Source: Mucilaginibacter rubeus
GTDB lineage: Bacteria > Bacteroidota > Bacteroidia > Sphingobacteriales > Sphingobacteriaceae
Direction: 5' to 3'
DNA: 64,000 nt
NCBI RefSeq assembly: GCF_014643835.1
Contig: NZ_BMKD01000002.1
Span: 372,001-436,000, forward strand
A model generated the notes under the pieces. It did not search any database. It saw only the letters and a program-made list of their open reading frames with translations, and was not told the origin of the DNA. Positions 17,327-25,529 of this stretch are shown piece by piece (positions within the stretch are counted from its first letter, which is position 1; every line of letters begins with the position of its first letter). The translations under genes were made by a program, and so were the position numbers.

Positions 17327-19183
17327 ATGCCGGCAACATTTGTTTTTTTACTGAAAGTGAACATAGCCCTGCTATTGTTTTGCGCGGGCTATTACCTGGT
17401 GCTAAGGCCCCTCACCTTTTATACGCTTAACCGGATCTATTTGCTTGCAGCCATCCTGTTTGCCAGTATTTATCCACAGATCAATTTTTCGGCTTTTGTG
17501 CAGCGGCATGAGGAGCTGGCCAAACCTATGGAGCAGATAGCCATTAACTGGCAGTCGCCGGCTCAACTGGTGAACCAGCCGGTTCAAACATTTGATTACT
17601 GGTACTGGCTGAGCATTATTTTCTGGACGGGTGCCGGCTTGCTGCTCATCCGCCTGGCCTTACAGCTTTTTTCCCTTTTACGATTGTATAAAAACTCCAA
17701 ACCTCAATACATAGGCGACCATTTAGTTAGGGTGATGGACAAAGACTCCGCCCCGTTTTCCTTTTGGCGAAGCATTTATGTAAACCCCGCCAAACATGAA
17801 CCCGCCGATCTGAAATCAATCCTGCTGCATGAGCAGGTACACGTAAACCAGTGGCATACTGCCGATATTTTGTTAGCCGAGCTCAGCAGCATTTTCTACT
17901 GGTTTAACCCGGGCATCTGGCTTATTAAGCGGGCGGTAAGGGAAAACATCGAGTTTATTACTGATCGAAAGATCCTCAAAAACGGTATCGACAGTAAAGC
18001 ATACCAATACAGTTTGGTTAATGTAAGCTTTAACAACAACCAACCCGGCATTGTAAACCATTTCAATATTTCAACTATAAAAAAACGGATAATCATGATG
18101 AACGCGAAAAGATCGTCGAAACTTAACCTCACCCGCTACGCTTTTGTAGTGCCGGCCGTTATGGCCCTGTTGCTGGTATTCAGCATTTCAAAAGCTGACT
18201 TTGCCAAACCGGTGAGGATCACCCTTGCCGCCGCGGTACAACCACTGGCCAGGATCATTAACATCAATGCAGACGAAATTCCATCTGCAAAACCGGTAAA
18301 AGCAGGTAAACCAATCCACAAAACACCTGCTGCAAAACCAATGGTTACACCGGCGGCCGTGCCTCAACCCTCACTTACACCATTAATAGCTATCGCGCCA
18401 ATGGCCGCCAAACCGGATACTAATAAAGAGCTAAAGATATCTTTTGCATTCATTAAAAAAGATTCTTTGGTATTTGTGATAAATGGCGTGGTATCTACCA
18501 GTAAAACCCTCGATCCGACAAAAATCGAGAACATGTATATACTTACCGGCGATAACGCCCGGAAGTTTGTAAAAATTGATGATGACAAACCTGTTAAAGT
18601 TGCTTACATAATTACTAAAGACGCTCCTAATAAGGAGGAGCTCGAAAAAGATGTACCCAACGTTACTTTTAAAAAGGTTAACACCAACCTAAGCGGCTAT
18701 ACTGTGCTAAATGACAATGACAATATTAACGTAGTAACTGTTGGTCCGGTTAGTAAAAGTGTTGGTAAAACTTACAGCAATGTAAGAACTTACATTTCAA
18801 AAAACACTGCCAGCTCATCAAGCGGAACTGGCAGTAGCAGCATAACCATAAACGGCGTAAAAGCTAAACCAACGGCCCTTTCATACAGCATAAAATCCGA
18901 TGATGACGCGATAGTGGCAAATGGAGGCGATGTGGTTGTTACCGGCTACGGCAAAAAAGCAAACGTTAAGGCGTTAAACGTAAACGGAATGAGCATTATG
19001 ACTAATGGCGATAAAGACCCATTAATTGTAATAGACGGTAAAACCAGTTCCACAGAAGCCTTTAAAAAACTTAATCCCGACAAAATAGAAAGCATTTCGA
19101 TATTGAAAGGCGATGACAGTACGAAAAAATACGGCGATAAAGCCAAAGACGGTGTAGTAGTGATTACCACCCGTAAAAAGTAA
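17327..19183 (+). CDS. M56 (BlaR1-like) membrane metalloprotease with two TonB-plug-like repeats
   Basis: 618 residues. Membrane segments lie at about 5-25, 35-55 and 92-118; the zinc protease motif HEQVH is at 168-172, followed by the ENIEFITDRK segment typical of M56; another membrane segment is at 271-290. After a Pro/Ala/Lys-rich linker (320-362), the extracytoplasmic tail contains two similar units: 381-430 (VFVINGVVSTSKTLDPTKIE ... VKVAYIITK) and 565-616 (LIVIDGKTSSTEAF ... KDGVVVITTRK). Both read like the plug-domain edge of SusC receptors. The family senses an external signal and destroys the BlaI-type repressor. The penicillin-binding sensor of BlaR1 is absent, so the signal is something else. 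Confidence 0.85.
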   Translation: MPATFVFLLKVNIALLLFCAGYYLVLRPLTFYTLNRIYLLAAILFASIYPQINFSAFVQRHEELAKPMEQIAINWQSPAQLVNQPVQTFDYWYWLSIIFWTGAGLLLIRLALQLFSLLRLYKNSKPQYIGDHLVRVMDKDSAPFSFWRSIYVNPAKHEPADLKSILLHEQVHVNQWHTADILLAELSSIFYWFNPGIWLIKRAVRENIEFITDRKILKNGIDSKAYQYSLVNVSFNNNQPGIVNHFNISTIKKRIIMMNAKRSSKLNLTRYAFVVPAVMALLLVFSISKADFAKPVRITLAAAVQPLARIININADEIPSAKPVKAGKPIHKTPAAKPMVTPAAVPQPSLTPLIAIAPMAAKPDTNKELKISFAFIKKDSLVFVINGVVSTSKTLDPTKIENMYILTGDNARKFVKIDDDKPVKVAYIITKDAPNKEELEKDVPNVTFKKVNTNLSGYTVLNDNDNINVVTVGPVSKSVGKTYSNVRTYISKNTASSSSGTGSSSITINGVKAKPTALSYSIKSDDDAIVANGGDVVVTGYGKKANVKALNVNGMSIMTNGDKDPLIVIDGKTSSTEAFKKLNPDKIESISILKGDDSTKKYGDKAKDGVVVITTRKK

Positions 19184-19299
19184 AGTAATTGGTTGATTAA
19201 GTTGGATTAGGTGAGTAGTTTTATTTCGATAAGATAAGATCAGTTAATATTTAATAGAAATAACCACTCCTCTTAAGCAACTTTAAACATAATCAACCT

Positions 19300-20385
19300 T
19301 CAACTGGCCTCGGCCAGTTTTTCCGTTTCCAGCAGGTTGAGTAAGGCTTTCTCAGCAATATTAAGTTCGGCGGCTTTTACCTCTTCGCGTTCATCAAGCT
19401 GGCTGATATACTTAAAAATGGTGCCTTCTTCATAACTTTTAATAACCGATGGGTGCACGTAGTACTTTTTACAAACAGTACGCGTGTTCCCAAGGTTTAT
19501 AGCAACTTCATCCAAAACGCTCACAATCTTCTTTTTGCATTCGGTTATACTATTAAACTCCCCGGCTTCTTTAAAGGCGTATAGCGCACTCACACTGCCG
19601 GCCCAGGTACGGAAATCCTTGGCTGTAAAATCCTCGCCGGTTATTTCGTGCAGGTAATTATTGATATCGCCTGAACCAACACTGCAACGGGTTCCATCCT
19701 CATTATAGTATTGAAAAAGCTCTTTTCCCGGAATATCCCGGCATTGCTTTACTAAACGGGCCAGCTTACGGCTCTGGAGCGATACTTTGTGAAACACCCC
19801 TTTTTTACCTTTAAACTCAAATCGTAAATTAGAACCTTCAACCTTTACATGCCTGTTTTGCAAAGTTGTTAAACCAAATGATCCATACAACTTTTTGTAC
19901 GACTCATTCCCTACCCTGATACTTGTCAATTCCATTAACCTTACCACAAGTGCCACTACCTTTTCATGACCAAGATCACGTCTTGCCAGATCTTTATCTA
20001 CCTGCTCACGAATTGCCGGTAAGTGCGCGGCGAAAGACTGCATGCGATGATATTTGGATTGATTGCGGATCTGGTTCCAATAGGTGTGGTAACGGTATTG
20101 TTTGCGCCCAGCGGCATCTGTACCGGTAAATTGCAGGTGACCGTTGTCATAAGGCGAGATCCAAACGTTGGTATATGCCGGCGGGATCACCAGTTTATTG
20201 AACCTTGTTATTAACTCTTTGTCTTTTATCAGATTACCATCCGCATCATAATAGCTCCAACCCTTGCCCGATTTTTTGCGGGTATAACCTGGTGATGAAT
20301 CAGAAACATAACGCAGGCCGACTGCCTTTGCAGTGATCTTGGGATCGCGGCCAATTTTTTCGAGCTTTTTGAGGAGACGGTTCAT
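19300..20385 (-). CDS. DNA topoisomerase IB (poxvirus-like)
   Basis: 361 residues. N-terminal beta-rich domain (about 20-110, with SGKGWSYYDADG and the WISPYDNGHLQFTGTD segment), then the catalytic domain. Catalytic residues expected for the family are visible: Arg in MELTSIRVGNESY (about 175-187), Lys/Arg in DFTAKDFRTWAGSVSAL (about 275-291), and the active-site Tyr in NTRTVCKKYYVHPSVI (about 319-334). It relaxes supercoils through a 3'-phosphotyrosyl link, without ATP. It stands alone. Such enzymes are widespread in Bacteroidota and other soil bacteria, often beside DNA repair genes, but not here. Confidence 0.92.
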   Translation of the reverse strand: MNRLLKKLEKIGRDPKITAKAVGLRYVSDSSPGYTRKKSGKGWSYYDADGNLIKDKELITRFNKLVIPPAYTNVWISPYDNGHLQFTGTDAAGRKQYRYHTYWNQIRNQSKYHRMQSFAAHLPAIREQVDKDLARRDLGHEKVVALVVRLMELTSIRVGNESYKKLYGSFGLTTLQNRHVKVEGSNLRFEFKGKKGVFHKVSLQSRKLARLVKQCRDIPGKELFQYYNEDGTRCSVGSGDINNYLHEITGEDFTAKDFRTWAGSVSALYAFKEAGEFNSITECKKKIVSVLDEVAINLGNTRTVCKKYYVHPSVIKSYEEGTIFKYISQLDEREEVKAAELNIAEKALLNLLETEKLAEAS

Positions 20386-20667
20386 GCTGGGATAACATAC
20401 CGAACGGGGATTAAGTTTTAATTAGGAATTTATCATATGGAGATATTTCCGCAAGGTCAAGCGTGCTAACACCGGCCACAAGCTGAATTATTGCAAATCT
20501 TTCGCGTAACCCCTACATCTTATTAAACAATTGACAATCAATAACTTATTTTAATAATTTTCAAATTATGTTAACCCTGTTAACCCCCTCCTGCTGCCTG
20601 TGTTATCATGCTATCGCATAATTTGATAAATCCTGTTTCATTGGAAAAGGTAAGCAGCCTGCTGGTG

Positions 20668-20875
20668 CGGTGATAATACCATAAGTGTTCGGAAGAAATA
20701 ACAGAGCGTGGGACTGTGCGACTCCCTCCTTTGGGAGGGTGCAGGGAGGGGTTTCATTGACGTACTTATTCGTTTGAAATAGCGGATAAACCCCTCCCTG
20801 CCACCGCACATTTCCAACACACCCCTCCCAAGGGGGGAATTTGAAATCTTCCGAACACTCATAGTGATAACACCG
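20668..20875. repeat. Composite TIR-bounded element (208 bp)
   Basis: The arms at 20668-20696 and 20847-20875 are inverted copies matching at 24 of 29 positions, sharing AGTGTTCGGAAGA. Nested inside are CCCTCCTTTGGGAGGG, GCAGGGAGGGGTTT, AAACCCCTCCCTGC and CCCCTCCCAAGGGG, which pair with each other. No coding sequence. MITE-like. Confidence 0.6.
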
Positions 20876-20887
20876 ACCACGCGCAAA

Positions 20888-20925
20888 AATTAAAAAGGGA
20901 TGCCGCCGGGCATCCCTTTTTAATT
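20888..20925. terminator. Strong bidirectional terminator at the end of the glycan operon
   Basis: AATTAAAAAGGGATGCC (20888-20904), loop GCCG, GGCATCCCTTTTTAATT (20909-20925): a perfect 17-bp stem carrying its own T-run on both strands. It lies after the stop of the minus-strand GH92 gene, so it closes the hydrolase operon. Confidence 0.85.
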
Positions 20926-20937
20926 CAATAAACTCAT

Positions 20938-21023
20938 GTCATTGCTGTAAGGTACGAAGCAATTGCATGCTGTACATGGCGGCTCTGCTTCCGTGCGATT
21001 GCCGCGCTACGCTCGCAATGACG
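20938..21023. repeat. GTCATTGC-type palindromic repeat, copy 1
   Basis: Starts GTCATTGCTGTAAGGTACGA and ends GCTCGCAATGACG, so the ends are inverted copies. Related copies are at 39938-40018 and 46799-46897. Confidence 0.65.
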
Positions 21024-21051
21024 TAGCAAGATGATCTACTTCCAAGAGGAT

Positions 21052-23328
21052 CTACTTCAACACCGAGACCGCTTTGTTAGCTTCCCCAACGCCCCAAACA
21101 GTACCGGGCTTATCGCCCATGGTAATTACCAGTTCACCGCCTTGCATCACATCAGTGTGCTTGATATAAGTTTTGGTGTAATTAGCTCCATTAAGCGTCA
21201 TGGCCTGGATATACTTATTTTTAGGGCCATTATTTTTAACTACTACATGGAATTTCTTGTTTCCCTGCAATTGCAGTGTAGCCTCGTTAACCACCGGGCT
21301 GCCAAATACGTACAGGCCGTTAGCCGGGTTAACCGGATAAAAACCAACTGCGGATAACACGTACCAGGCCGACATCTGGCCAACATCTTCGTTACCGATA
21401 ATACCATCTGGTTTATCTGTATAAAAATCATCAAGGATGAACCTTACCTTTTCGGCTGTCTTCCATGGCTTGCCTGAGTAAGCATAATAGTAGCTCATCG
21501 GGTGGCTTGGCTCGTTACCGTGGGCATACTGACCTATCAAACCAGATACATCCGGCGATTTAAATTTACCCATATCGCCTTGCGCAATAAATAATGAATC
21601 GAGCTTGGTATTGAATTTATCAACGCCACCCAGCATATCAATCAAACCTTCCACATCCTGCGGAACAAGGAAGGTATATTGCCAGCCGTTGCCTTCGGTA
21701 AAGTCGCCGGTTTCATGGATAGAAATGAACGGGCTGTAAGGTGTACGCCATGCATCCTGCGATAAACGGCCACGCATGAAGCCTGCTTTGGCGTCATAGT
21801 AGTTTTTGTAATAAGCGCCGCGTTTGCTGAAGTAAGCATAGTCTTCTGTTTTGCCTAATTTTTTGGCTACCTGTGCCAGGCTCCAATCGTCAATGGCATA
21901 TTCAAGACCCATTGAAACTGATTCCCGGCTACTATCTGCCGGGATATAACCATATTTTTTCACATATTTGATACCACGGTCATCGCCCATAGCGGTGGTT
22001 TTCATGGCCTCGTAAGCTAAATTGGCATCAAAGCCTTTATAACCTTTTAAGAGAGCATCGGCTACAACAGGTACTGCGCTGTAGCCCACCATACAATTGG
22101 TTTCATTAGCCATCAAATGCCAAACCGGCAAACTGCCCTGTTGCTGGTAGATAGCCAGCATAGAGTTGATCATATCATTCACATGCTCCGGGTGGATAAT
22201 GGTTGACAACGGGTTGTTGGAGCGATACGTATCCCATAATGAAAAGGTGGTTACATTATTGAAACCTTCGTTTTTGTGCACCTTTTTATCGGTTCCCCAG
22301 TATTCGCCATTTACATCGTTAAAAATAGACGGCGCTATCATAGTGTGATAAAAAGCTGTATAAAACTTCTTCATCTGAGACAATGAATCAGCTTTGATCA
22401 CAATTTTCTGGAATTGCTTATTCCAGGCTGCATCGGCATCTGTAACAACTTTATTGAAATCCCAGCCCGGGATCTCCGCCTTAATATTAAGCATGGCATT
22501 TTCTGCGCTTACCGGCGAGATTCCCACTTTAGCATAAACCACTTCACCTTTGGTGGTAGTAAAACTGATTACGCCTTTTACCTTTTCCCCTTTTAGCTCA
22601 GTACCTTTAACGTTGGCCGTACTGTCATAAACCGCGAAAATTTTAATGGGCTTTGAAAACACGGCAGTAAAGTAAATACGCTGATCATCTGCCCAGCCTT
22701 TGGAAAAGCGGTAGCCGCAAATGGTATTCTTGTCAACCTGTTTAATATAGGTTTCCATTGGCCTGTCCCAGCCGATGCCTTCCTGCAAATCAATAAGGAT
22801 GTGAGCATCTTTTGACGCCGGGAAAGTGTACTTATGCATACCAACACGGGTACTGGCAGTAAGCTCAACGCCGATATCATATTTTTTAAGCTTTACTTTA
22901 TAATATCCGGGTTTTACAACCTCATCCTTGTGGCTGAATAGCGATACATAACCACTTTTTAAATTCTTGTTGCTGCCTTTGTATACGTTGATTGGCCCGG
23001 TTGTTGGCATGAAGGAAATATCGCCTAAATCGCCGATACCGGTACCGCTAAGGTGTGTATGCTGAAAGCCGATAATGGTTGAATCGGAAATGTGATAACC
23101 AGAGCACCAGTCCCAACCTTCAGATATATTGGTTGGGCCTAACTGCACCGCACCAAAGGGAACGCTTGCACCAACAAAAACGTGACCGTGGAAACCGGTA
23201 CCGATATATGGATCGACATATTGCGTTAAACCACTCACCTTTTTCATAGGCTGCGATTGGTGCCTTTGTGCCTGAGAGCTTAAATTAACCAAGGCCAGTA
23301 AACTGGCCAAAACGAGTTGCTTTTTCAT
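21052..23328 (-). CDS. Secreted GH92-family alpha-mannosidase
   Basis: 758 residues with a signal peptide (MKKQLVLASLLALVNLSSQA, cleavage near 20). The whole chain is of GH92 type: YVDPYIGTGFHGHVFVGASV (about 38-57) with PFGAVQLGP just after, GWDWCSGYH, then in the (alpha/alpha)6 part WDTYRSNNPLSTI, YKGFDANLAYEAM, EGNGWQYTFLVPQDVEG and GNEDVGQMSAWYVL near the end, the last carrying the usual acidic pair. GH92 enzymes are calcium-dependent exo-alpha-mannosidases, mostly acting on alpha-1,2 or alpha-1,3 mannose of N-glycans. It is the last of the minus-strand hydrolase genes; a strong terminator follows it. Confidence 0.95.
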   Translation of the reverse strand: MKKQLVLASLLALVNLSSQAQRHQSQPMKKVSGLTQYVDPYIGTGFHGHVFVGASVPFGAVQLGPTNISEGWDWCSGYHISDSTIIGFQHTHLSGTGIGDLGDISFMPTTGPINVYKGSNKNLKSGYVSLFSHKDEVVKPGYYKVKLKKYDIGVELTASTRVGMHKYTFPASKDAHILIDLQEGIGWDRPMETYIKQVDKNTICGYRFSKGWADDQRIYFTAVFSKPIKIFAVYDSTANVKGTELKGEKVKGVISFTTTKGEVVYAKVGISPVSAENAMLNIKAEIPGWDFNKVVTDADAAWNKQFQKIVIKADSLSQMKKFYTAFYHTMIAPSIFNDVNGEYWGTDKKVHKNEGFNNVTTFSLWDTYRSNNPLSTIIHPEHVNDMINSMLAIYQQQGSLPVWHLMANETNCMVGYSAVPVVADALLKGYKGFDANLAYEAMKTTAMGDDRGIKYVKKYGYIPADSSRESVSMGLEYAIDDWSLAQVAKKLGKTEDYAYFSKRGAYYKNYYDAKAGFMRGRLSQDAWRTPYSPFISIHETGDFTEGNGWQYTFLVPQDVEGLIDMLGGVDKFNTKLDSLFIAQGDMGKFKSPDVSGLIGQYAHGNEPSHPMSYYYAYSGKPWKTAEKVRFILDDFYTDKPDGIIGNEDVGQMSAWYVLSAVGFYPVNPANGLYVFGSPVVNEATLQLQGNKKFHVVVKNNGPKNKYIQAMTLNGANYTKTYIKHTDVMQGGELVITMGDKPGTVWGVGEANKAVSVLK

Positions 23329-23395
23329 TCTTTATTTAAATGATGGTATTGAGGCTTATTTTGTTGCCAATTAAACCTCAATACTTGATAGATTA

Positions 23396-25513
23396 TTAAT
23401 AAACGCTTAATTCGGCTACGGTAATACCATTGCCTGCAATTACATGTGCGGCTTCAAATTTTAAATAACGTGCGCTAACCTCCTGCTTTAATGCTACAGG
23501 CTGCTCAATTGGATTCGATTTGATATTTGAGAATTCGCCCGATGCCACCTTTTCCCAGGTTTTGCCATCTTTACTGACATAAAACACATAGCTATCAACA
23601 ATGCCCTCGGCCTGTTTATCCTGCCTTGGCAAATAGCCAAATGCTTTTATCTTTTGCTCTTTACCCAAATCAACGCTGATCTGCTGCGGGAATTGCGCAT
23701 CTTCTTTTTTCAGCGTGCTATAAAGGCTGCCGGTATTTTCATCAAAGGCATTTTCGGCCTTGTTCCATTGGTCATTAGCCGCAGTGGCATCCAGTACTTT
23801 CCAATTGGTTTTAGCAAAGCCGAATGATGCATAAGCGCTTTCACTTTGTTGATTTTTACCTTCAAAGCTCCGGGCTTTTACTACTCCGCCCTCATTAAGC
23901 ACAAACGGCTTAGTATAAACCGGAGAGCTCGATGTTGGCTCATGCCCGTCAAGCGTATAGCGTATAGCGCTTACCGGCGCTTCGGTGGTAATACTAATCT
24001 CTCCTTTTTTATTGCGTGATACTTTTGGTGCTGTTAAATGCACCGGCTCTTTATATATCCCGAAATCACTCAATGCAATTGCCACCGGCGAAGCAGTAAC
24101 CCTCAACCTCAGTTTGCTTGCGGTGATATTTTGGGTTAAGCGGATAAGCCTGTTACCGCCAATGCTGGTAGCTTCGCCTATTTGCTCCCATTTGCCATTT
24201 AAATAAGCATCCACGGCAACGGCTTCAATACGCTGCCCAAGCTTAATATTTTCGCGCAGGCGGATCACGTTAAATGTTTTTGGCGAATGCAGGTCGATAG
24301 TTAAAGTTGGGGTAGTTACTTTATCGTCAGTTGCCCAATAGCTGTAACGGTTGTCATCTACTAAAAACTGCGGACCGAACTTGGCTTTGTTACCGCCACG
24401 CACATTACTTGCAGTAAGCGTAGCGCCTTTTGCCAAATTAACCGCGAAGGTTTGTTTAAGCAGGTTGCCGAACTCGGTTAATGATTTAACATCAATTTCA
24501 TTAATAATACCACGAGGATCGGGAGATAAACCCAAATCAAGCGCTGCACCACGGCCTACGCTTTTATAATAAAGATCAAGCAAGGTATAAGGCGATTTTA
24601 CACCTTCATCCTGCGTTTTATGGTAAAACCATCCGGGGCGTAACGATACGTCGCACTCGGCAGGCATCCAGTATCTGCCGTTGCGGGTACCTTCAGTGCC
24701 TTCGTAGTCTTTCACATAACCATTGGCGGGAACTTTCCCTTCATCAGGTGCATGTGGCGTGTAAGTAGCCCAGCAGGTTTCGCCCGCATGGCCTTCCTCA
24801 TTGCCTACCCAACGCACATCCGGGCCAACATCGCCAAATAAAACAGCATTTGGTTGTAATTTGCGGGTAATGGCCCAGGTAGTATCCCAGCCATAATAAG
24901 TTGAGCGGTCAATTTTTCGTACTTCGCGCTTGCCGCCATAGTAACCATCGCCGCCATTGGCACCATCATGCCATGAAATAAACAGTGGACCGTAATTGGT
25001 ATACAGCTCTTTCAATTGCGCACGATAGGTCTTTACATATTCTGCAGTACCATAATTAGGATTATTCCTGTCCCATGGCGAGCAGTAAACACCCAGTTTC
25101 ATGCCGAGTTTATCGCAAGCTTCGCGATATTCTTTCAGCATATCGCCCTTACCATTTTTATAAGGGCTTTTGGTGATATTGTGCTCCGTAGTTTTAGTTG
25201 GCCAAATACAAAAACCATCGTGGTGTTTGGCAACCACAACTACACCCTTAAAACCGCCGGCTTTTGCGGCTGCCACAATCTGCAGTGCACTAAACTGCGA
25301 TGGGTTAAAAATCTTTGGGTCTTCATCGCCAAAGCCCCACTCCTTGTTGGTATAAGTATCAACGCCGTAATGGATAATGCAATACATCCCGGTTTCCTGC
25401 CAGTTAAGCTGCCCTTGTGTAGGCAATACGCCATAAGGTTTAGGAGCAGTTTGGCCGAAACCGTTTAAACCGGCCGTAAGTAATAATAAGGCAATGCCTG
25501 TAAACTTCTTCAT
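23396..25513 (-). CDS. Secreted GH29 alpha-L-fucosidase with accessory C-terminal domains
   Basis: 705 residues from the ATG at 25513, which gives a clean signal peptide (MKKFTGIALLLLTAGLNGFG). A longer in-frame reading would run into the GH20 gene upstream. The GH29 catalytic barrel covers about 25-345: VVVVAKHHDGFCIWPTKT, KLGVYCSPWDRN, and the expected nucleophile Asp in LFISWHDGANGG. Then come a discoidin-like segment (about 350-485), a chitobiase C-terminal type segment (IRYTLDGHEPTSSSPVY, about 510-570), and a second discoidin-like domain to the end. It removes alpha-fucose, with alpha-1,3/1,4 links the usual target of this branch. It lies 16 bases after the GH20 gene and is probably translated from the same message. 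Confidence 0.92.
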   Translation of the reverse strand: MKKFTGIALLLLTAGLNGFGQTAPKPYGVLPTQGQLNWQETGMYCIIHYGVDTYTNKEWGFGDEDPKIFNPSQFSALQIVAAAKAGGFKGVVVVAKHHDGFCIWPTKTTEHNITKSPYKNGKGDMLKEYREACDKLGMKLGVYCSPWDRNNPNYGTAEYVKTYRAQLKELYTNYGPLFISWHDGANGGDGYYGGKREVRKIDRSTYYGWDTTWAITRKLQPNAVLFGDVGPDVRWVGNEEGHAGETCWATYTPHAPDEGKVPANGYVKDYEGTEGTRNGRYWMPAECDVSLRPGWFYHKTQDEGVKSPYTLLDLYYKSVGRGAALDLGLSPDPRGIINEIDVKSLTEFGNLLKQTFAVNLAKGATLTASNVRGGNKAKFGPQFLVDDNRYSYWATDDKVTTPTLTIDLHSPKTFNVIRLRENIKLGQRIEAVAVDAYLNGKWEQIGEATSIGGNRLIRLTQNITASKLRLRVTASPVAIALSDFGIYKEPVHLTAPKVSRNKKGEISITTEAPVSAIRYTLDGHEPTSSSPVYTKPFVLNEGGVVKARSFEGKNQQSESAYASFGFAKTNWKVLDATAANDQWNKAENAFDENTGSLYSTLKKEDAQFPQQISVDLGKEQKIKAFGYLPRQDKQAEGIVDSYVFYVSKDGKTWEKVASGEFSNIKSNPIEQPVALKQEVSARYLKFEAAHVIAGNGITVAELSVY

Positions 25514-25529
25514 AATTGGTATCAGATAA

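Larger units (their letters stand above)
20386..21051. other. Long intergenic region with three structured elements
   Basis: About 665 bases with no gene. It holds a TIR-bounded element (20668-20875), a strong terminator (20888-20925) and one copy of the GTCATTGC-type repeat (20938-21023), each listed separately. The first 280 bases are plain AT-rich sequence. Confidence 0.8.
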
